Shown here: positions 12,290 through 24,119 of the stretch, in pieces
How positions within the stretch are numbered: the first letter of the stretch is position 1
Layout of the letters: the number at the start of each line of letters is the position of its first letter
Assembly: GCA_029931535.1 (NCBI GenBank)
Contig: JAQPZY010001675.1
Location: 7,649,501-7,713,500, forward strand
DNA from: Margaritifera margaritifera
Taxonomy: Eukaryota > Mollusca > Bivalvia > Unionida > Margaritiferidae
Direction of reading: 5' to 3'
DNA: 64,000 nt
Notes under the pieces: model-generated
What the model was told of the DNA's origin: nothing
Database searches by the model: none
The model's input: the letters and a program-made list of their open reading frames with translations, nothing else
Position numbers and translations under genes: made by a program

Positions 12290-13357
12290 AATAAGGATTC
12301 CAAGTCCAGCAGGGCTGTCCTCAATAGCTCTTTGCTGTGATGCAGCAAGACCTCAGAAGAATCCAAGGCAGCATCCCTACATATGTGGAGCAGCTGAGCC
12401 AACAGTACCATCGACAGTGACAGCAAGTGTCTCGCTGTCTTAGTAACAGCTTCCAGAAGCTGCTGTAAGGCAGCCACAGACAAAGACTCCTAACTTAAAA
12501 TGTTTAAGGAGGATACTAAGAAAAGGTTGGCATACAAAGCTATGGCAACTAAGATGCATGCACAAGATAAACAAGCATCGTGACTGGGATGCATGTGCAG
12601 GTCACCAGTAGGTCCTTACATAAGAAACTCCTGAATCAAGGCCAGGAGGCTTGAGGGCCAAGCAGGTGAGTGAACCCCATAACTACCCACTGAAACCAGT
12701 GGATGCTGGGTGGAAGTGAGATTGGCCAAGTCCTCTGCTCTCTGGCTGCCTCCTGGCCTAGAACCAGCTTCTGTGCTATACCTCTTATCATGGTTGAGTC
12801 TATTTGCCCAGTCACCAGTCAAGATCATGAGTCCCTATCCAAGGAACTTGACTCAACCAATGAACTTGACCCCTTTGATAAGCAAGAAGAAACAGACTGC
12901 ACTTCCCTTATGAAAGAAAGGTGGAATTTGCTCAGGGCATGTCGGCGACTTCTTTAAACCAGGGAGTGACCTTGACGCCTCCCGGAATTGGCAAGTGAGC
13001 AACTTTCTTGTACCATAAAATGACACTGATCCCTCCCAGAATCAGTTTGTATGTTACTTCCTTATACTGGAAGTGCCTCTGATTCCTGCCGGGATTAGCA
13101 AGTTGCCAACTTCCTTGCACCAGGAAGTGCCATTGGTCCATGCCTGGAACAGATGGGATCAACTGGAAAAGAAGAAGAGGAGGTGATTTCTTTCTTCCTA
13201 CTTCTATAGAAGTGGCATCTGCTAAGTCCCACACTTCATCTGCCCATAATGCGCAGGAAGGAGATCTGTCCATGCAAGCACACTTAGTGCATGCCAAACA
13301 GGTGGGGTGGGTGTCCCACAGACTTTTTATTGCCACCTTACCAGCCTCTCGTGGCAT
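12290..13357 (-). pseudogene. gag-like gene of DIRS-like element 1
   Basis: The 5' part encodes a Cys/His cluster (HPTCLACTKCACM followed by a further Cys, about 13245-13309), as in DIRS gag proteins. It is followed by a run of about four 20-residue repeats containing WHFLVQGSW, RHFQYKEVTY, ILWYKKVAH and TPWFKEVA, encoded by 58-60 bp nucleotide repeats at 12960-13130. The 3' part (12232-12483) has ICRDAALDSSEVLLHHSKEL, which aligns with IRRDIVLDSSKVLLTHSKDL of the second element. The frame is broken, and the MITE cuts its 3' side. Confidence 0.6.
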
Positions 13358-13530
13358 GCTGAAAGAAAATTACAAAAAAAAAGCAAATGACCAGAACAAA
13401 ATTGTAAAGGGTAATACCTCCCCTAACACCAGTACCAAGAAAGGGGATACATTGATGGAAGCACCACTTAACATGTGCACAAGATTCAACAAAATTCAAG
13501 AAAATTGCAAATGGGCACACTGACAAATAA

Positions 13531-14969
13531 AAATAAAAGCAAAGTCTGGGAATTAAAGGTCAATTGCAACACAAAATTGGATATGACTGAAATATTCGCA
13601 AAAGACACTTGAATTAGCAAAAATATTGGGCACCCAGAGACGTGTTATCACCGCATGAAGTCCAAGAAGGACGATATTCCAAATGATGGAAGTGACAAAG
13701 TCATTGGACGCTGTATTTATTTTTGTTCTGAACCTCCAATTATTAACTAAAAAAAGAAATCAATGTGACAAAACTTAGATTAATGTTTTTTTAAATACTT
13801 ATGAATAATCATTAATTGCGATGCAAAACCATTAGAAAACCTTGCCAACAAAATCAGGGTACAAACATCTGGCTGTAACTATCATTCTCCATCGATTCCA
13901 TTTTCCCCCTGCAGCAGAATGTATAACTGACGACATTTATTTCAATCCTACTAATGTCAAATCAAAGGACTCGCCCTCTTTTTATTTAGTCAAATTGCTT
14001 TCACATTTCCTTCTAAATTGAGAATGTCTGATAACATTTTGCACTCTCTGCAACAATTTATTCCTTCTTGGGCAACTATGCTGCTGTCAAACTAATTTGT
14101 AGCTATTATACAAAATGCTCCGAGTTTACATAGGTAGTCTGGTACCTTTTCAAATACATTTCATAATATTTGAGAGAGAAGCCAAAATGGCTAACATACC
14201 ATTTTTACTTTATGGTGACCAGACATCATGCTGACTTGAGCTGAACAATACTGTGCTTCTCAGTTTTTAAATTTTGTCATCTTGATAATTATCGGTGGTA
14301 TTAATATTAAGTAATTTTCCGAGTATAAGGAACAGACAGTAGAAAGGATAATCAGATTCATTACCTTTTGCATGGATTAAAGTTAGGTACTTTATCGGCA
14401 TGTTGGTAAAAATGTCAATGTGATGAATTCAGAAATAAAAAAATATTCATGAGATTTCCATCTGTAAATCCCAATATGTGTCCATTCATGAAGGGTAAAT
14501 TTGACATTTTTTGCCACTTGCTGCCTTAGAGGATTGACCGTCTTAGAGGGGTACTTTTGAGCACAACTTGTCAGTGCCAAGAAATTCTGGCTGTAAAAAA
14601 GTGGGTGGCTGATAGATGGGGTGGGCCGCGGCAGTGGGCCTGTTCAAGAGAGAAATCACTGTACTGCTATTAAAGTACATGAATTCTAATTAGGTCCAAA
14701 AAGTTCAAAAATGTGTAAACAATTGAAAAATTTCTGCAGTGGCCTGAAAATCTAATGAGGACAACTACATATGCATACAAATATGCCTGTCCAACTTCCT
14801 TTGTCTATACAAAGTGGTTTTTGCACAATCTTACTAACAAGATTCTTGACATGGACAGATGGACAGACAGGACCAAACAAAATGCCCCCTTTCTAAGGAG
14901 TGGGGCATAAAAATGTCATTGATACAGTAGTTAAATTAAGCTGCTCAAATTCTGGACTTTTTTCCTTAC
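13531..14969. other. PRPF4B intron 5, right part
   Basis: This is AT-rich intron between DIRS-like element 1 and exon 5. I see no coding domain. The segment 14520-14660 has phrases such as GAGGATTGACCGTCTTAGAG that recall the ends of pogo-type elements seen elsewhere in the window, but no paired ends were found. Confidence 0.4.
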
Positions 14970-15054
14970 CTCCAACAGTGCTTCCCTTTCCCGTCTCCGT
15001 CTCTCTATGATGGCATCCTCATCCTCCTCTTCATCAGGATCTCGTACATCAACC
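14970..15054 (-). CDS. PRPF4B: PRPF4B exon 5: acidic/arginine-rich segment
   Basis: This 85-bp exon has an AAAAAG acceptor and a GTAAGG donor. Its first base completes a split Gln codon from exon 4, and 28 codons follow (residues about 541-568): VDVRDPDEEEDEDAIIERRR then REREALLE. This matches the conserved acidic segment and Glu/Arg helix that follow the GSLSEG motif in PRP4 kinases. The exon ends in phase 0, and exon 6 starts in phase 0 with RLKNE, which continues the alignment. The reading frame is intact. Its polypyrimidine tract is followed by an unusually A-rich acceptor, which may be a weak site. Confidence 0.85.
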
Positions 15055-15199
15055 CTTTTTAAAAAAAAGCAAAACAGATTACTAAACCTGACCATGAAAT
15101 TACATTTTTTCCTTCATATTCGCAGCACGTATATTCTTCCCAAATGTTAAATATAACATTTTTTAGTAGTTTCATACAAAACTCTGTCGAGTCTACAAA

Positions 15200-15570
15200 T
15201 AGTCAAACCTATCTTGAGCAACCTCTGCTATGAGCAGCCACCTGTCATGTACACCCACAACTGTAATGCATGGATCGATTTTATTATATAAGTGCACTGC
15301 TGTGAGCGACCACCTGAAGAATGCAACCACCTACCACAATTTATAGACAAAATATGCATTTCAACGCTGCTATGAACGACTGCATTGCAAAAACAGATAT
15401 AAACACCACTGACCTTGATTTAATCTTTTGTAAACACCACTGCTTAGGAGGGTCCGCAGGCAAAGTGCATATTGTTCTCAACAACACTACTATGAATGAC
15501 TGTATCACAAAAACTGAGACAAGTACCACTGACCTTTATTTAATCCTTTGTTACCACAACTGCTTAAAAA
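15200..15570. repeat. pogo-like remnant with a 120-bp tandem duplication
   Basis: The left side begins AGTCAAACCTATCTTGAGCA, resembling the CAGTCAAACCTG terminus of the pogo-like element at 21229. Inside, a unit beginning CTATGAACGACTG occurs at 15370 and again at 15490, a 120-bp period with moderate divergence. No second terminus was found. The transposon assignment is tentative; the duplication is clear. Confidence 0.5.
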
Positions 15571-16353
15571 GTAAAGACTGTTCTTAACAAAACAAAAAAA
15601 TATATATATAAATTTTTGTTAAATTATGCTGGCTACCGGTTTCCTAAATTGTATAGGTCATGCAGGTAGTGTCATTTGTTATAGACTGTAAACCAGACTA
15701 AAGTACATGTCACAAATTGCCACTGTAGTGCCAAAGTCATGTGAATACCTATTGAAATTGACCCTTCTTTCTTCAAAGGAAATAGTCATGGACAGACATA
15801 GTTCAAAGGTTTGTATTGTTTCTTTTTTATCTCTTTTGAAAACCCACACAACATCAATAATGTCATAATGAGAAGTCTTTTTAAAGGGCTTCAATGTAGC
15901 AGATGAGTACATCGTTTGTCTTTGGAGTTAATCCATAATGCCTGGAATTAATAGGTCTTCGTCTTCATCATTAATACTAGTGAGTGATAACTGTTTTCCA
16001 GATCTGATTGTCACTGTTAAAGGGTTGTGTTGTTTGTTGCCTTTTTTGATGCTACAGTAATTACAACCCACACACCAAGCTGTCATCTGTTCAGCTTAGT
16101 GCAGCCAATTGTACCCTTTGATTTTAGGGTGGCCATTTGTTTTCAGCCAGTCTGTCCCCTTCTAAACATGATCAATTTTGCATGTGTGCAAAGGTGTGTC
16201 CGGTATTCTTGAGTTCTGTCAGTGACCACCCTATTTGTTTTATAGAGTTAATCCAATTATGTTATTGGTGAATTAAGCCTTCAGCTGTTGTCTCTAAATA
16301 AATTTATTGTGTTTCTTAATGAGTTAATTATGTCTCTTGATTTCATTCATTGG
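15571..16353. other. Intron 4 sequence without recognised features
   Basis: AT-rich intron. Short open frames carry no recognisable domain, and no paired repeat ends were seen. Confidence 0.4.
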
Positions 16354-16446
16354 TACATACATACATACATACATACATACATACATACATACATACATAC
16401 ATACATACATACATACATACATACATACATACATACATACATACAT
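16354..16446. repeat. (TACA)n microsatellite
   Basis: About 23 uninterrupted tetranucleotide units. They create long spurious open frames on both strands that were not annotated. Confidence 0.98.
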
Positions 16447-16628
16447 TACATAAATTAGCAAAATTCTAACACTGGAGGAAAGAATTAATGTAATTGAAAG
16501 TGAAGTTAACCCTACCAATAGGATACATAAATATTACCCAAGTTAATTTTGCAATTCATATGCTAATAAATGTACATATGATTTTCAAATATAAATGTAA
16601 ATGTTTTATGATAGATGATAGATGTATA

Positions 16629-17930
16629 CACTACAGCTCATGTGATGTTTCAGAACCCCATGCTTCGCGGTGGGGGTGGAGAGAGAGTGGAGAGGATTAA
16701 GAAGAAAAAAACCTCCACCATCACTTCGCGTGTCCTGACGGAGTTGCTGTGGCATCTTGCGGAGAATAGCCAAGCACACCACTCTTTCTCGATGAGTTGC
16801 ATCCGATCACTACCGCGGAGTGGATGTGGTATCGATAATATGGGCGTGGTTTACTGTTTATGACCCCTGCGAGCATGCTCTAAAGAGGTTGAGAGAGAGA
16901 GGGGGGGGGGCACCGATGTATCTACATCGTTATCCCTTTGGGGAACAATTTGCTTACTGAGAAAAAACATAGTCATTCGGATAATTATAAATACCTTGTT
17001 CTAACGAAGATAATGTATGATACATAGTGCCAAATCAAATTTTGGATGATAATAACATAATGACAATGCTTCGCAAACTGTATTAATACTACATTTTGCG
17101 CAATGAATCTAATTTTTTTCTTCAGTACTATGTTATCGGAAACTAAACATGCATTCATATCCTTATTCCTTTTTTAGTCTGCACAATATAATTTTTTTAT
17201 GATCATATGAAAGTCAGTGATATTGTATTCCCTGCAATGAAAAGAATGATGAACAACAAACAAATTAATAATAAAGCTGCAGTCATACCTGAATGAAGTG
17301 AAACAAAAATGCACAAGTTCCAATGGTTACCCCATGCATGAATTCTTATTCACATATTGTACAATTTCTTCTGACATCCAATCACAGTATTATAGAGGGG
17401 TAATTAAAACTTGAGAACACATAGGCGGTTGCTGCATGAACATGCAAAAGCAAAAGTTATTGCCTAAATAAAGCATTATTAAGATTTCACATTGTTATTT
17501 TATTTTAAACTGTACTATTTTGCATTAATTACCAAAGTAGCGGTTTTTAAAAATCACAAATGGTCGCAAAAGGTCATCCTAGATACATGTAGTTGACACG
17601 TGCAGTTTTCAAAGAGAAGTGCTCATGTGCAAACCAATAACCTAGCACAAGAGAAGCCATCAACACTGCAATGGTATCCAGTTGTAAATCACTCTTGATG
17701 TCTCAGTCATTCCATAGGTGGTCTTCATTCACTGGCTGTTCAAATGTCAATCAGTAATGTTGACCAGCCCCCTCCACAGTGGAGTTGACATCGGCGTGCC
17801 TGCTGAGGTGCTGTGGTGATTTGTAGGTATTTATCTCTCCACTACAGAGCGTTATCATGGAGTTAAAGTGGAGGGGATTAAGTCACCCACCGAGAAGCAT
17901 GGGTTCCGAAAAATCACGTGAGCTGTACTG
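16629..17930. mobile_element. Non-autonomous DNA transposon, 1.3 kb, TA-flanked (copy 1)
   Basis: The left end CACTACAGCTCATGTGAT continues through CAGAACCCCATGCTTCGCGG. The right end is its complement, finishing ATCACGTGAGCTGTACTG, so the inverted repeats exceed 45 bp. TA dinucleotides flank both ends (16627-16628 and 17931-17932). CAGT-type termini plus a TA duplication point to the Tc1/mariner (IS630) superfamily. The interior is AT-rich and encodes no transposase, so mobilisation would have been in trans. A second copy, split by a LINE, lies at 44627-49724. Confidence 0.8.
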
Positions 17931-17989
17931 TATCTATATATTGCTATATAACATTATTTTCAGATGAATGCATGCAATATTTTAACAAG

Positions 17990-18176
17990 AACTATGAATA
18001 AATAATACAATACATGTACAGTGATAGTGGGCATTTTTCTTTATTAAACAGTGCTGAATTTTGACCTTGGAAACTGGTCCTTTGCACAAACCTGTTATGA
18101 AAGACCAGCGTTTTTAAGAGACTGCTTTTTGTTAGCAGAAGAGGTGGTCTGTCAAGACAAGTTTTACTGTACAAAC
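17990..18176. mobile_element. Solo pogo-like terminus
   Basis: Read on the minus strand, this stretch starts ACAGTAAAACTTGTCTTGAC and continues with GACCACC and GGTCTTTC phrases, like the ends of the pogo-like element at 21229. Only one end is visible, so this is a weak call. Confidence 0.3.
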
Positions 18177-19961
18177 TTTAATTAAAATGAAAATTTCTAA
18201 TTCATGTGAAACTACAAATGCTCTAATGAGGTATAACTGATGAAACCTTGGTTCATGATGCAACATCAAAATTTAAATTTTACATAGCTTTAATAACTGT
18301 CAAATTTGTGAAAATTGTTGAAAACTGAACTTGACATACATTTTCCTGATGTTAATTTAGTTATTATACATTAAGTCTTTCAAAAGTCACTTGGCAGAAA
18401 TATAGTTTATCATGCATGGGGAAATATTTAAGTCAAACTTGGTAGAATCTTAGCAGAAATTAATGAAATTAGAACCAACTTAAACCTTCTTGATACCCAG
18501 CCACATATCAAATTTTGTTTGAATCCATAATGTCCTTGACAAGTTATTTAGCAAATACGAAATCTGTGATATATGAATGTACAGACAGACATAACAGACT
18601 GATGCCCCCCACCCTTTCACACACAGCAGAGGCATAAAAAAGAACATAGAGAAAATTCAATCCGAAGAAAAGGTTGTATTCTGGCCTATTCATGCTGTCT
18701 ATATATGGATTAGATCATCTACAGCAATAAATTAAGGAGAAAGAGAAAGGATTACATCATAGGACTGCATAATCTATGTAATTATTTTTGTTTTTAAATA
18801 AACTTTTTAAAATCCTGTCTCTTGTGTAAGAATAACATTTTTGAATTTGGATTACACATTAATTTAAAACAGAGGAGCTGCTTTGGAAATGTTAAATTAA
18901 CATAATATAATTCCAAGTTGTTTGACTAGCAAGAAGGCTGTTAGTTTGGTGCTGGTTGAGTTTTAACTGAACTTTCAACACGTTTATGATTATTGGCTAT
19001 TTCATCCTGAGGAAATGGGAGCCAAGAACCTTTCCCAAGGACACCCCCGGCAGCTTAGCTGGAAAGATATTGAACCTGCAACCATTGAATTACGAGTCCA
19101 AGCTACATATGTATACGAGCTGAGCTACCATGGCTCGAAAACAAAGATCACATACATGTACTTTACATCACAATTATAAGTGCTCCAGCTACAATATTTT
19201 TTTACAAAAGAGTTGGTAAGAAAGACTCATTTTAAGATAGGTCACTTTTTCAAACAAAGGGCACCTCCATGGAACAAATGGGCACTTTTTGAACCAAATG
19301 ACTTGCCAAAAAAGAAAATTTAAAATGTCTTTTTTTAAAAGTAAAAATGGACAAATGCACATTCATATATGTATCCTACATCAAATAAAGAAGAGGCTTT
19401 GAGGGCACATCAAAGGTGGGAGTGGAGGGACATTGAAAGGACACAGGAGGATAACACCCCTCTGTTTCTATCTGGTTCCAGCAATGATTATATTAGCATG
19501 TAAATGATCACCACAGTAAGAGAACTCTGTCCTGCCTCCTAAGGATTGATAGTAATTCAAGCGCTATCCTGGATATCAACATTTATGCACCAGTTAGCAA
19601 GAAATACCTAAATGTAATCAATATTAATATGGAAATAAACAGCTTTTTTTCATGCTAAGTACAGGGGCCAGCCTAACAAATTTGTGAACAAGTAGAAAAG
19701 GGGGGTGGGGTAATATCAAGGATCAAGGATATTCTTTAGTAATATTTGAGAAAATGGGAGTGAGGGTGGAGGTGCACTTATCATTGTATAATTATGATAC
19801 TAAAAATTTTGATAGATTTTCAAATCTATAATCTACTATATTCTCTCTCCACAATTATATTTCACAAGATTAATGGAAAGATTTAGCACTAATGGACAAT
19901 GCAGAATAGTCACATTTATGAAATCCTTTATTTTCTGTTTAATGAAATTGTGAAAACTTAC
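18177..19961. other. Intron 4 sequence between transposon remnants and exon 4
   Basis: AT-rich intron. The only structured item is the SINE-like segment at about 18985-19140. The remainder has no coding or paired-repeat signal that I can see. Confidence 0.4.
18985..19140 (-). mobile_element. tRNA-derived SINE fragment
   Basis: On the minus strand the head reads GGTAGCTCAGCTCG, an A-box-like sequence. A B-box-like GGTTGCAGGTTCAA follows about 45 bases later, then GGGGGTGTCCTTGGGAAAGG, a phrase typical of conserved central domains in metazoan SINEs. No poly-A tail or clear target duplication was found, so it is probably truncated. A functional tRNA is excluded because the cloverleaf cannot be completed. 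Confidence 0.5.
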
Positions 19962-20210
19962 TGTTCATCAGATGAGATTTCCTGCTGCTCCAAATAAAGT
20001 CCCTCTGACAAACTTCCTGCAAACTTATCCATTACCTCCTCTTTACGTCGCCGATGTTTGCGATCTCTGGAACGACTCCGTCTTCCTCCACGAGATGAAC
20101 TTGGCCTCCTCTGATCATGTGACCTGCTCCTTCGAGTACTTCTTGACATACTTCTCCTCCAGATCCTAGACTGGTTCTGCCTACTTCTTGGTCCACTTTC
20201 TCTCCTTCTT
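19962..20210 (-). CDS. PRPF4B: PRPF4B exon 4: RS-rich segment and GSLSEG motif
   Basis: This 249-bp exon has a GATCCAG acceptor and a GTAAGT donor. It completes a split codon at each end (phase 2 in, phase 2 out) and gives residues about 458-539. The sequence is Arg/Ser-rich (for example RRSMSRSTRRSRSHDQRR and GGRRSRSRDRKHRRRK) and ends with MDKFAGSLSEGLYLEQQ and SSDEQ. The GSLSEG block is a signature of PRP4 kinases and anchors the identification. RS-rich tracts in this family direct nuclear speckle localisation and protein contacts in the spliceosome. The upstream acceptor has a weak pyrimidine tract, but no other phase-compatible site fits. Confidence 0.88.
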
Positions 20211-21228
20211 CTGGATCCATAAGTTAATACATGTACACCAATAATAACACAAGTTCTATATTTCCAAATCTCAACAATGAATGATTTTCCATTTTGTAAC
20301 AGGAAATGGTTGGTGTAATAAAAAAATGTTGCCAAAACACCACTATAATCACATACAAAACCCAATCAATCTTTTCTAGCCACACATACTGTGTGCTATT
20401 CATCTATCATTATTTGTATATGACATTCAACAAGACCTGAACCTAAAAAGGTCCCAACTTTTTCCCTATTAACTTGTTAAGTAACAAACACTTTAAATCA
20501 AAACCTGATGGATGAGAAATAATATCAGCATTTTCTGGTCCTCTTACAAAGATAAGCATTAAATGCAACACAAAAATAAAAGAAGTTAAAATGGAAATAT
20601 CTGTATTTTTATGAGCATTATTTTAATTTCTGATTTTGTACTATATTCACACTTTTAATTTCTAAACCAAGTCAATTTTTCCATTGACTTGTAAATACAT
20701 GTATGTGCAAAAAATAAATATTATAATAATGAAAGAAAACTGTCTGTATTAAATATGAATGTGCAAACAAAAATTTATTTTATGAATCAATTGTGTATGA
20801 AAAATTAGAGGGTTCAAAATAAAAAAGATAATATGGTATCTGTTAAACACTCTGCAAAAAATCTCTATCACAGAGGTTATAATTTCATAAAGAACATCAA
20901 TAATCTGCCCAAACACTTACCATTTTCTAGAAACACTGACAAAAATTGCTTTCAATATAACCTGAAGATGGCTGTATTGTTTTCAACGATTAAAAAATAA
21001 ATGTCTACCAAGCTAAAATATTAAAGTATAACTTCAAAATATGATTATGCTGTAATTTGATGTACAATAATGTAAAATAATGACAGTGTCAATCATATTC
21101 AGGCGCCATGACTAATATACCGAAGACAATGTGTCCTAGTAAAGGAAAACCCCAAAAGAATTTCAGTTTTTTTAATATAAAAAAATGCTTCAGATACATG
21201 AGATATGAACCCTCTATATATATAATTA
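20211..21228. other. Intron 3 sequence, AT-rich
   Basis: No coding domain, paired repeats or RNA gene recognised. Confidence 0.4.
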
Positions 21229-22280
21229 CAGTCAAACCTGTCCTAACTGTCACCTGGTCCCAACAGTCACTCTAATTCCCCCCCCCCCCGGGCAAATTTC
21301 TTATATAAATGCCCTGTATTTAATGGTCACTGCTTTCAGCGGTCAGCAACCAGGTGTTTCCTAACCAAACACTGGTTTCACCCTGTCTTCAGTGGTCATT
21401 GGAGGGTATCAGCAGTGACCATTCCAAGCATTTCATATCTCAAATGTACAGTACTCTCCGTAGTCCAGTCATGCTGTCAGTCAAGCTCAAAGGTGTCAAC
21501 ATGTCGGCTTCGAAAGCAAGGTGGTTTTGTCCTTACATAAGAGAATCAAAGCAATTTGTTTGCTGGATAGTGGCCAAAGTAGTCATGTAGTTGCAGCAGA
21601 AATGGGAGTTGGGCGAACTCAGATCCAAGGGATTATTAAGTGTAAGCGAGATATTATGGCCGATTTTGAGAACAATGTTAATACGGAGAGTAAGAGATTA
21701 CGTACAATCACACCAAATGAGTAGAGATACATGTACACTGCAGCTGTGATATCCCTTACAGTTTATATGCTACTAACAATAGCTGCAGAAAGCTTCTTTT
21801 CATTCCTAATCATCAAAGGTCTCTCACAAATGCTATCTTTTGATCTCAGTGAGTTTGGGCAACTGCTTAATCCATCAATTATTTTAAGTATGAACACCTG
21901 TTTTCATGCCTAATTATACCAGCTGGCCTAACAAAAAGTGAGTACTGTGTTTGACAATCACAGGTAAGCTGTCAATTAGTAATTTTATTTAAATGTTGTT
22001 TCTACTGATAAGTGATGATTTCATGTACATGATGAATTCAAGTAGAACTTTTTATTATATTATTTTGTTATTTTTCTTTTTGCTAAATAGCTAAACTAAA
22101 TATGTAATCTGATAGCATACTACTACTACTAATAAAAATAATCCTAATGCTATTCAGTGCATATTACATGTATTTGTCATGAATCAAGTCTGAGAGCTGA
22201 ACATGCCTTCAGAGGTCACCTGTCTACAGCAGTCACTTTGACCTTTTCCCATGGATGGCCGTTGTAGACAGGTCTGACTG
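21229..22280 (+). mobile_element. pogo/Tigger-like DNA transposon, internally deleted
   Basis: The left end is CAGTCAAACCTGTCCTAACT and the right end complements it (CAGTCAGACCTGTCTACAAC on the minus strand), with related GGTCACCTG phrases about 25 bases in on both sides. A TA precedes the left end; the right flank is GA, so the duplication has decayed on one side. Only the start of the transposase remains (21515-21724). At 1.05 kb it is far shorter than an autonomous Tigger of 2-3 kb. Confidence 0.75.
21515..21724 (+). pseudogene. pogo-type transposase N-terminus (psq HTH)
   Basis: The peptide MVLSLHKRIKAICLLDSGQS is followed by VVAAEMGVGRTQIQGIIKCK, which fits the psq-type helix-turn-helix of pogo/Tigger/CENP-B proteins, where the second block is the recognition helix region. 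A stop follows TITPNE. The CENP-B DNA-binding half and the DDE domain are absent. Related domesticated genes exist, but here it lies between transposon termini. Confidence 0.7.
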
Positions 22281-22612
22281 GACTTAAATAATTTGGACTT
22301 GACGTATCTGTAAATCTTAACTGACCACAATTAGGGAACAGCAAATAAGGTAGCCATTACTGAATCATGTTTTCCAGTAGGTCCTAAAAAATACTGGGAG
22401 AAATAGTAAGCCTCCTAATGAACATGATGTCTAATACTGTTACCTATGAACGAAACGACATGAAATCTGGTCACAAAATTCAGAAAATCTGGAATTTGTT
22501 TATTTTTTTTTTTTTTAAATTCCTCTTTTTACGGACAGAAAATTTCTATGAAATGTGAAATGCCATAAAATAATGCATATACATGTACATGTGACAACAC
22601 AAAATCAACAAA
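22281..22612. other. Spacer between the Tigger-like and mariner elements
   Basis: Includes a T-run at about 22502-22516. Nothing else recognised. Confidence 0.4.
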
Positions 22613-22614
22613 TA

Positions 22615-23906
22615 CAAGGGTTGATTGAAAAAGTTTTAGAACAAATGCAATATCTTCAAAACAAAGCAACCCAACGTCATATAAATTTGCCCATCTATAA
22701 TGGAAAACGTTCCAATTTAGGACATGATGTCATTTTCAAGCTGATGCCATAACAGGTTTAGTCATGTCATCTTTTTCTATATCATATATGTATATGCGGT
22801 GGCAAAATGGCAGATGGGTCTGTATTCAAACAGAGAGTGATTATAAAATGTTATGCAAAATAAGGAAAATCCTTTACACAGATAAAAGCTGATTTGGATG
22901 CTGTTTATGGATCTAAAACACCTGCTAAATCTGGAATCAGTAGATGGTTGAAACATTTTAGTGATGCTAGGGAGACTGTTAAAGATGATAAAAGTAAAGT
23001 TAGGCCAAGGGCAACTCTTTCAAAATAAATAGTTCATTCTGTGAAAGTATGTGAAGGAAGACAGACACGTTACTGTCCGCGAGGTAGCAGATAATTTTGA
23101 TATTTCATACAGAATTGCAGAAGACATTCTGACCAAGGAATTAGGAATGCACAGGGTCTCTACCCGTTGAGTGTCCAAATTGTTTGATAAAGAACAAATG
23201 AGTATGGGTAAAGATCTGCAAGGAATTATTATACAGGTACAAAGAAGACTTTAATTTCTTAAATAAGACCATTATATGTGATAACATTTAGTTACACTAC
23301 TTTTTAAGAGACAAAGCAGTGTATGGAAGCACACAAGTTTGCCATTGCCTATAAAAGCATGTCTTTCCAAATCTATGTGCATTGTGTTCTTCAACTCACA
23401 AGGAATAATTTTTAACCACATGGTACCAAATAGCACCACAGAGAATGGACAATAATGTGCCACTGTAATCAGATATAAAATATGTTGAGATTATTATCAA
23501 AATGTGTCCAGACCTACTCAATGGTGGCTTCATTTTGCACCTGGATAATGCCCCTGCAAGTTTGTAATCCAGACCTCACAAAAACTTGGCAATGAATCCC
23601 TATATCACCCACCATACAGCCCAGATTTAGCTCTTTGCAACTTCTGTTTTTTTTCCCAAATTGAAAGTTTCGTTATGGGGAAACCATTATGAAAGCAGAG
23701 AAGAACTAACGGATGCAATCCCTGGGTCGCTACGAATACTGTCACATGATGGGCTGCTGCACATGTTCAGGACATGGGTCACAACAATGGAGAAGTGCAT
23801 TAACTGAAAGGAAGTTACTTTGAGAAGGACTATTAAAATTATTGTAAATAGTTAAGTAACTTTTTCTTTTGCAGTGTTTGTTATAAAACTTTTTGAACAA
23901 CCATTG
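22615..23906 (+). mobile_element. mariner-like element, both ends present
   Basis: The element is 1,292 bp, the usual mariner length. The left inverted repeat is CAAGGGTTGATTGAAAAAGT and the right one, read inward on the other strand, is CAATGGTTGTTCAAAAAGTT. TA target duplications sit at 22613-22614 and 23907-23908. The transposase between them is recognisable along its length but full of stops and shifts. It lies in PRPF4B intron 3, opposite in direction to the gene. Confidence 0.85.
22808..23850 (+). pseudogene. mariner transposase, inactivated
   Basis: The N-terminal HTH region reads FKQRVIIKCYAK, then FTQIKADLDAVYGSKTPAK and GISRWLKHFSDARETVKDD. The linker region appears as DFNFLNKTIICDN, where mariner has its first catalytic Asp; that D is kept while the following Glu of the usual ETW context is lost. 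The second catalytic region is GGFILHLDNAPAS, retaining D. The third (PPYSPDLA region, about 23610-23640) is readable in another frame. At least four stops or frameshifts break the gene, so no active transposase is possible. Confidence 0.8.
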
Positions 23907-24119
23907 TATTTCAGACATTTTAGTATGGCAATACCATTTTATGGTATTTAATGGCATTGATTAGTTTTTGTTGGATAATTTAAATAACTTATTTTATTGA
24001 AATTGATGAATCCTGTACTTAAAAAAAAAAGAAAATCTTCATATTTTAAGTTTTCTTTAATGGGGAATACTCAACATAACCTCAAACATGTGATTTTCCA
24101 TAGTGCCTATCAAAGGTTA

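Larger units (their letters stand above)
8985..13530 (-). mobile_element. DIRS-like YR retrotransposon 1, degenerate
   Basis: Reading the minus strand 5' to 3', gag (13357-12290), RT (11072-10473), RNase H (10090-9614) and a recombinase fragment (9320-8985) appear in the canonical DIRS order. Every segment has a counterpart in the same order in the second element at 25788-31541, which is how the limits were set. The gag/RT region is interrupted by an unrelated MITE at 11599-12282. Many stops and frameshifts are present. I could not find its inverted terminal repeats, so both ends are approximate. It sits in PRPF4B intron 5 in the same orientation as the gene. Confidence 0.75.

Noticed and set aside
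16324..16518. Met-Tyr-Val-Cys repeat protein
   Set aside because: Translation of a (TACA)n microsatellite.
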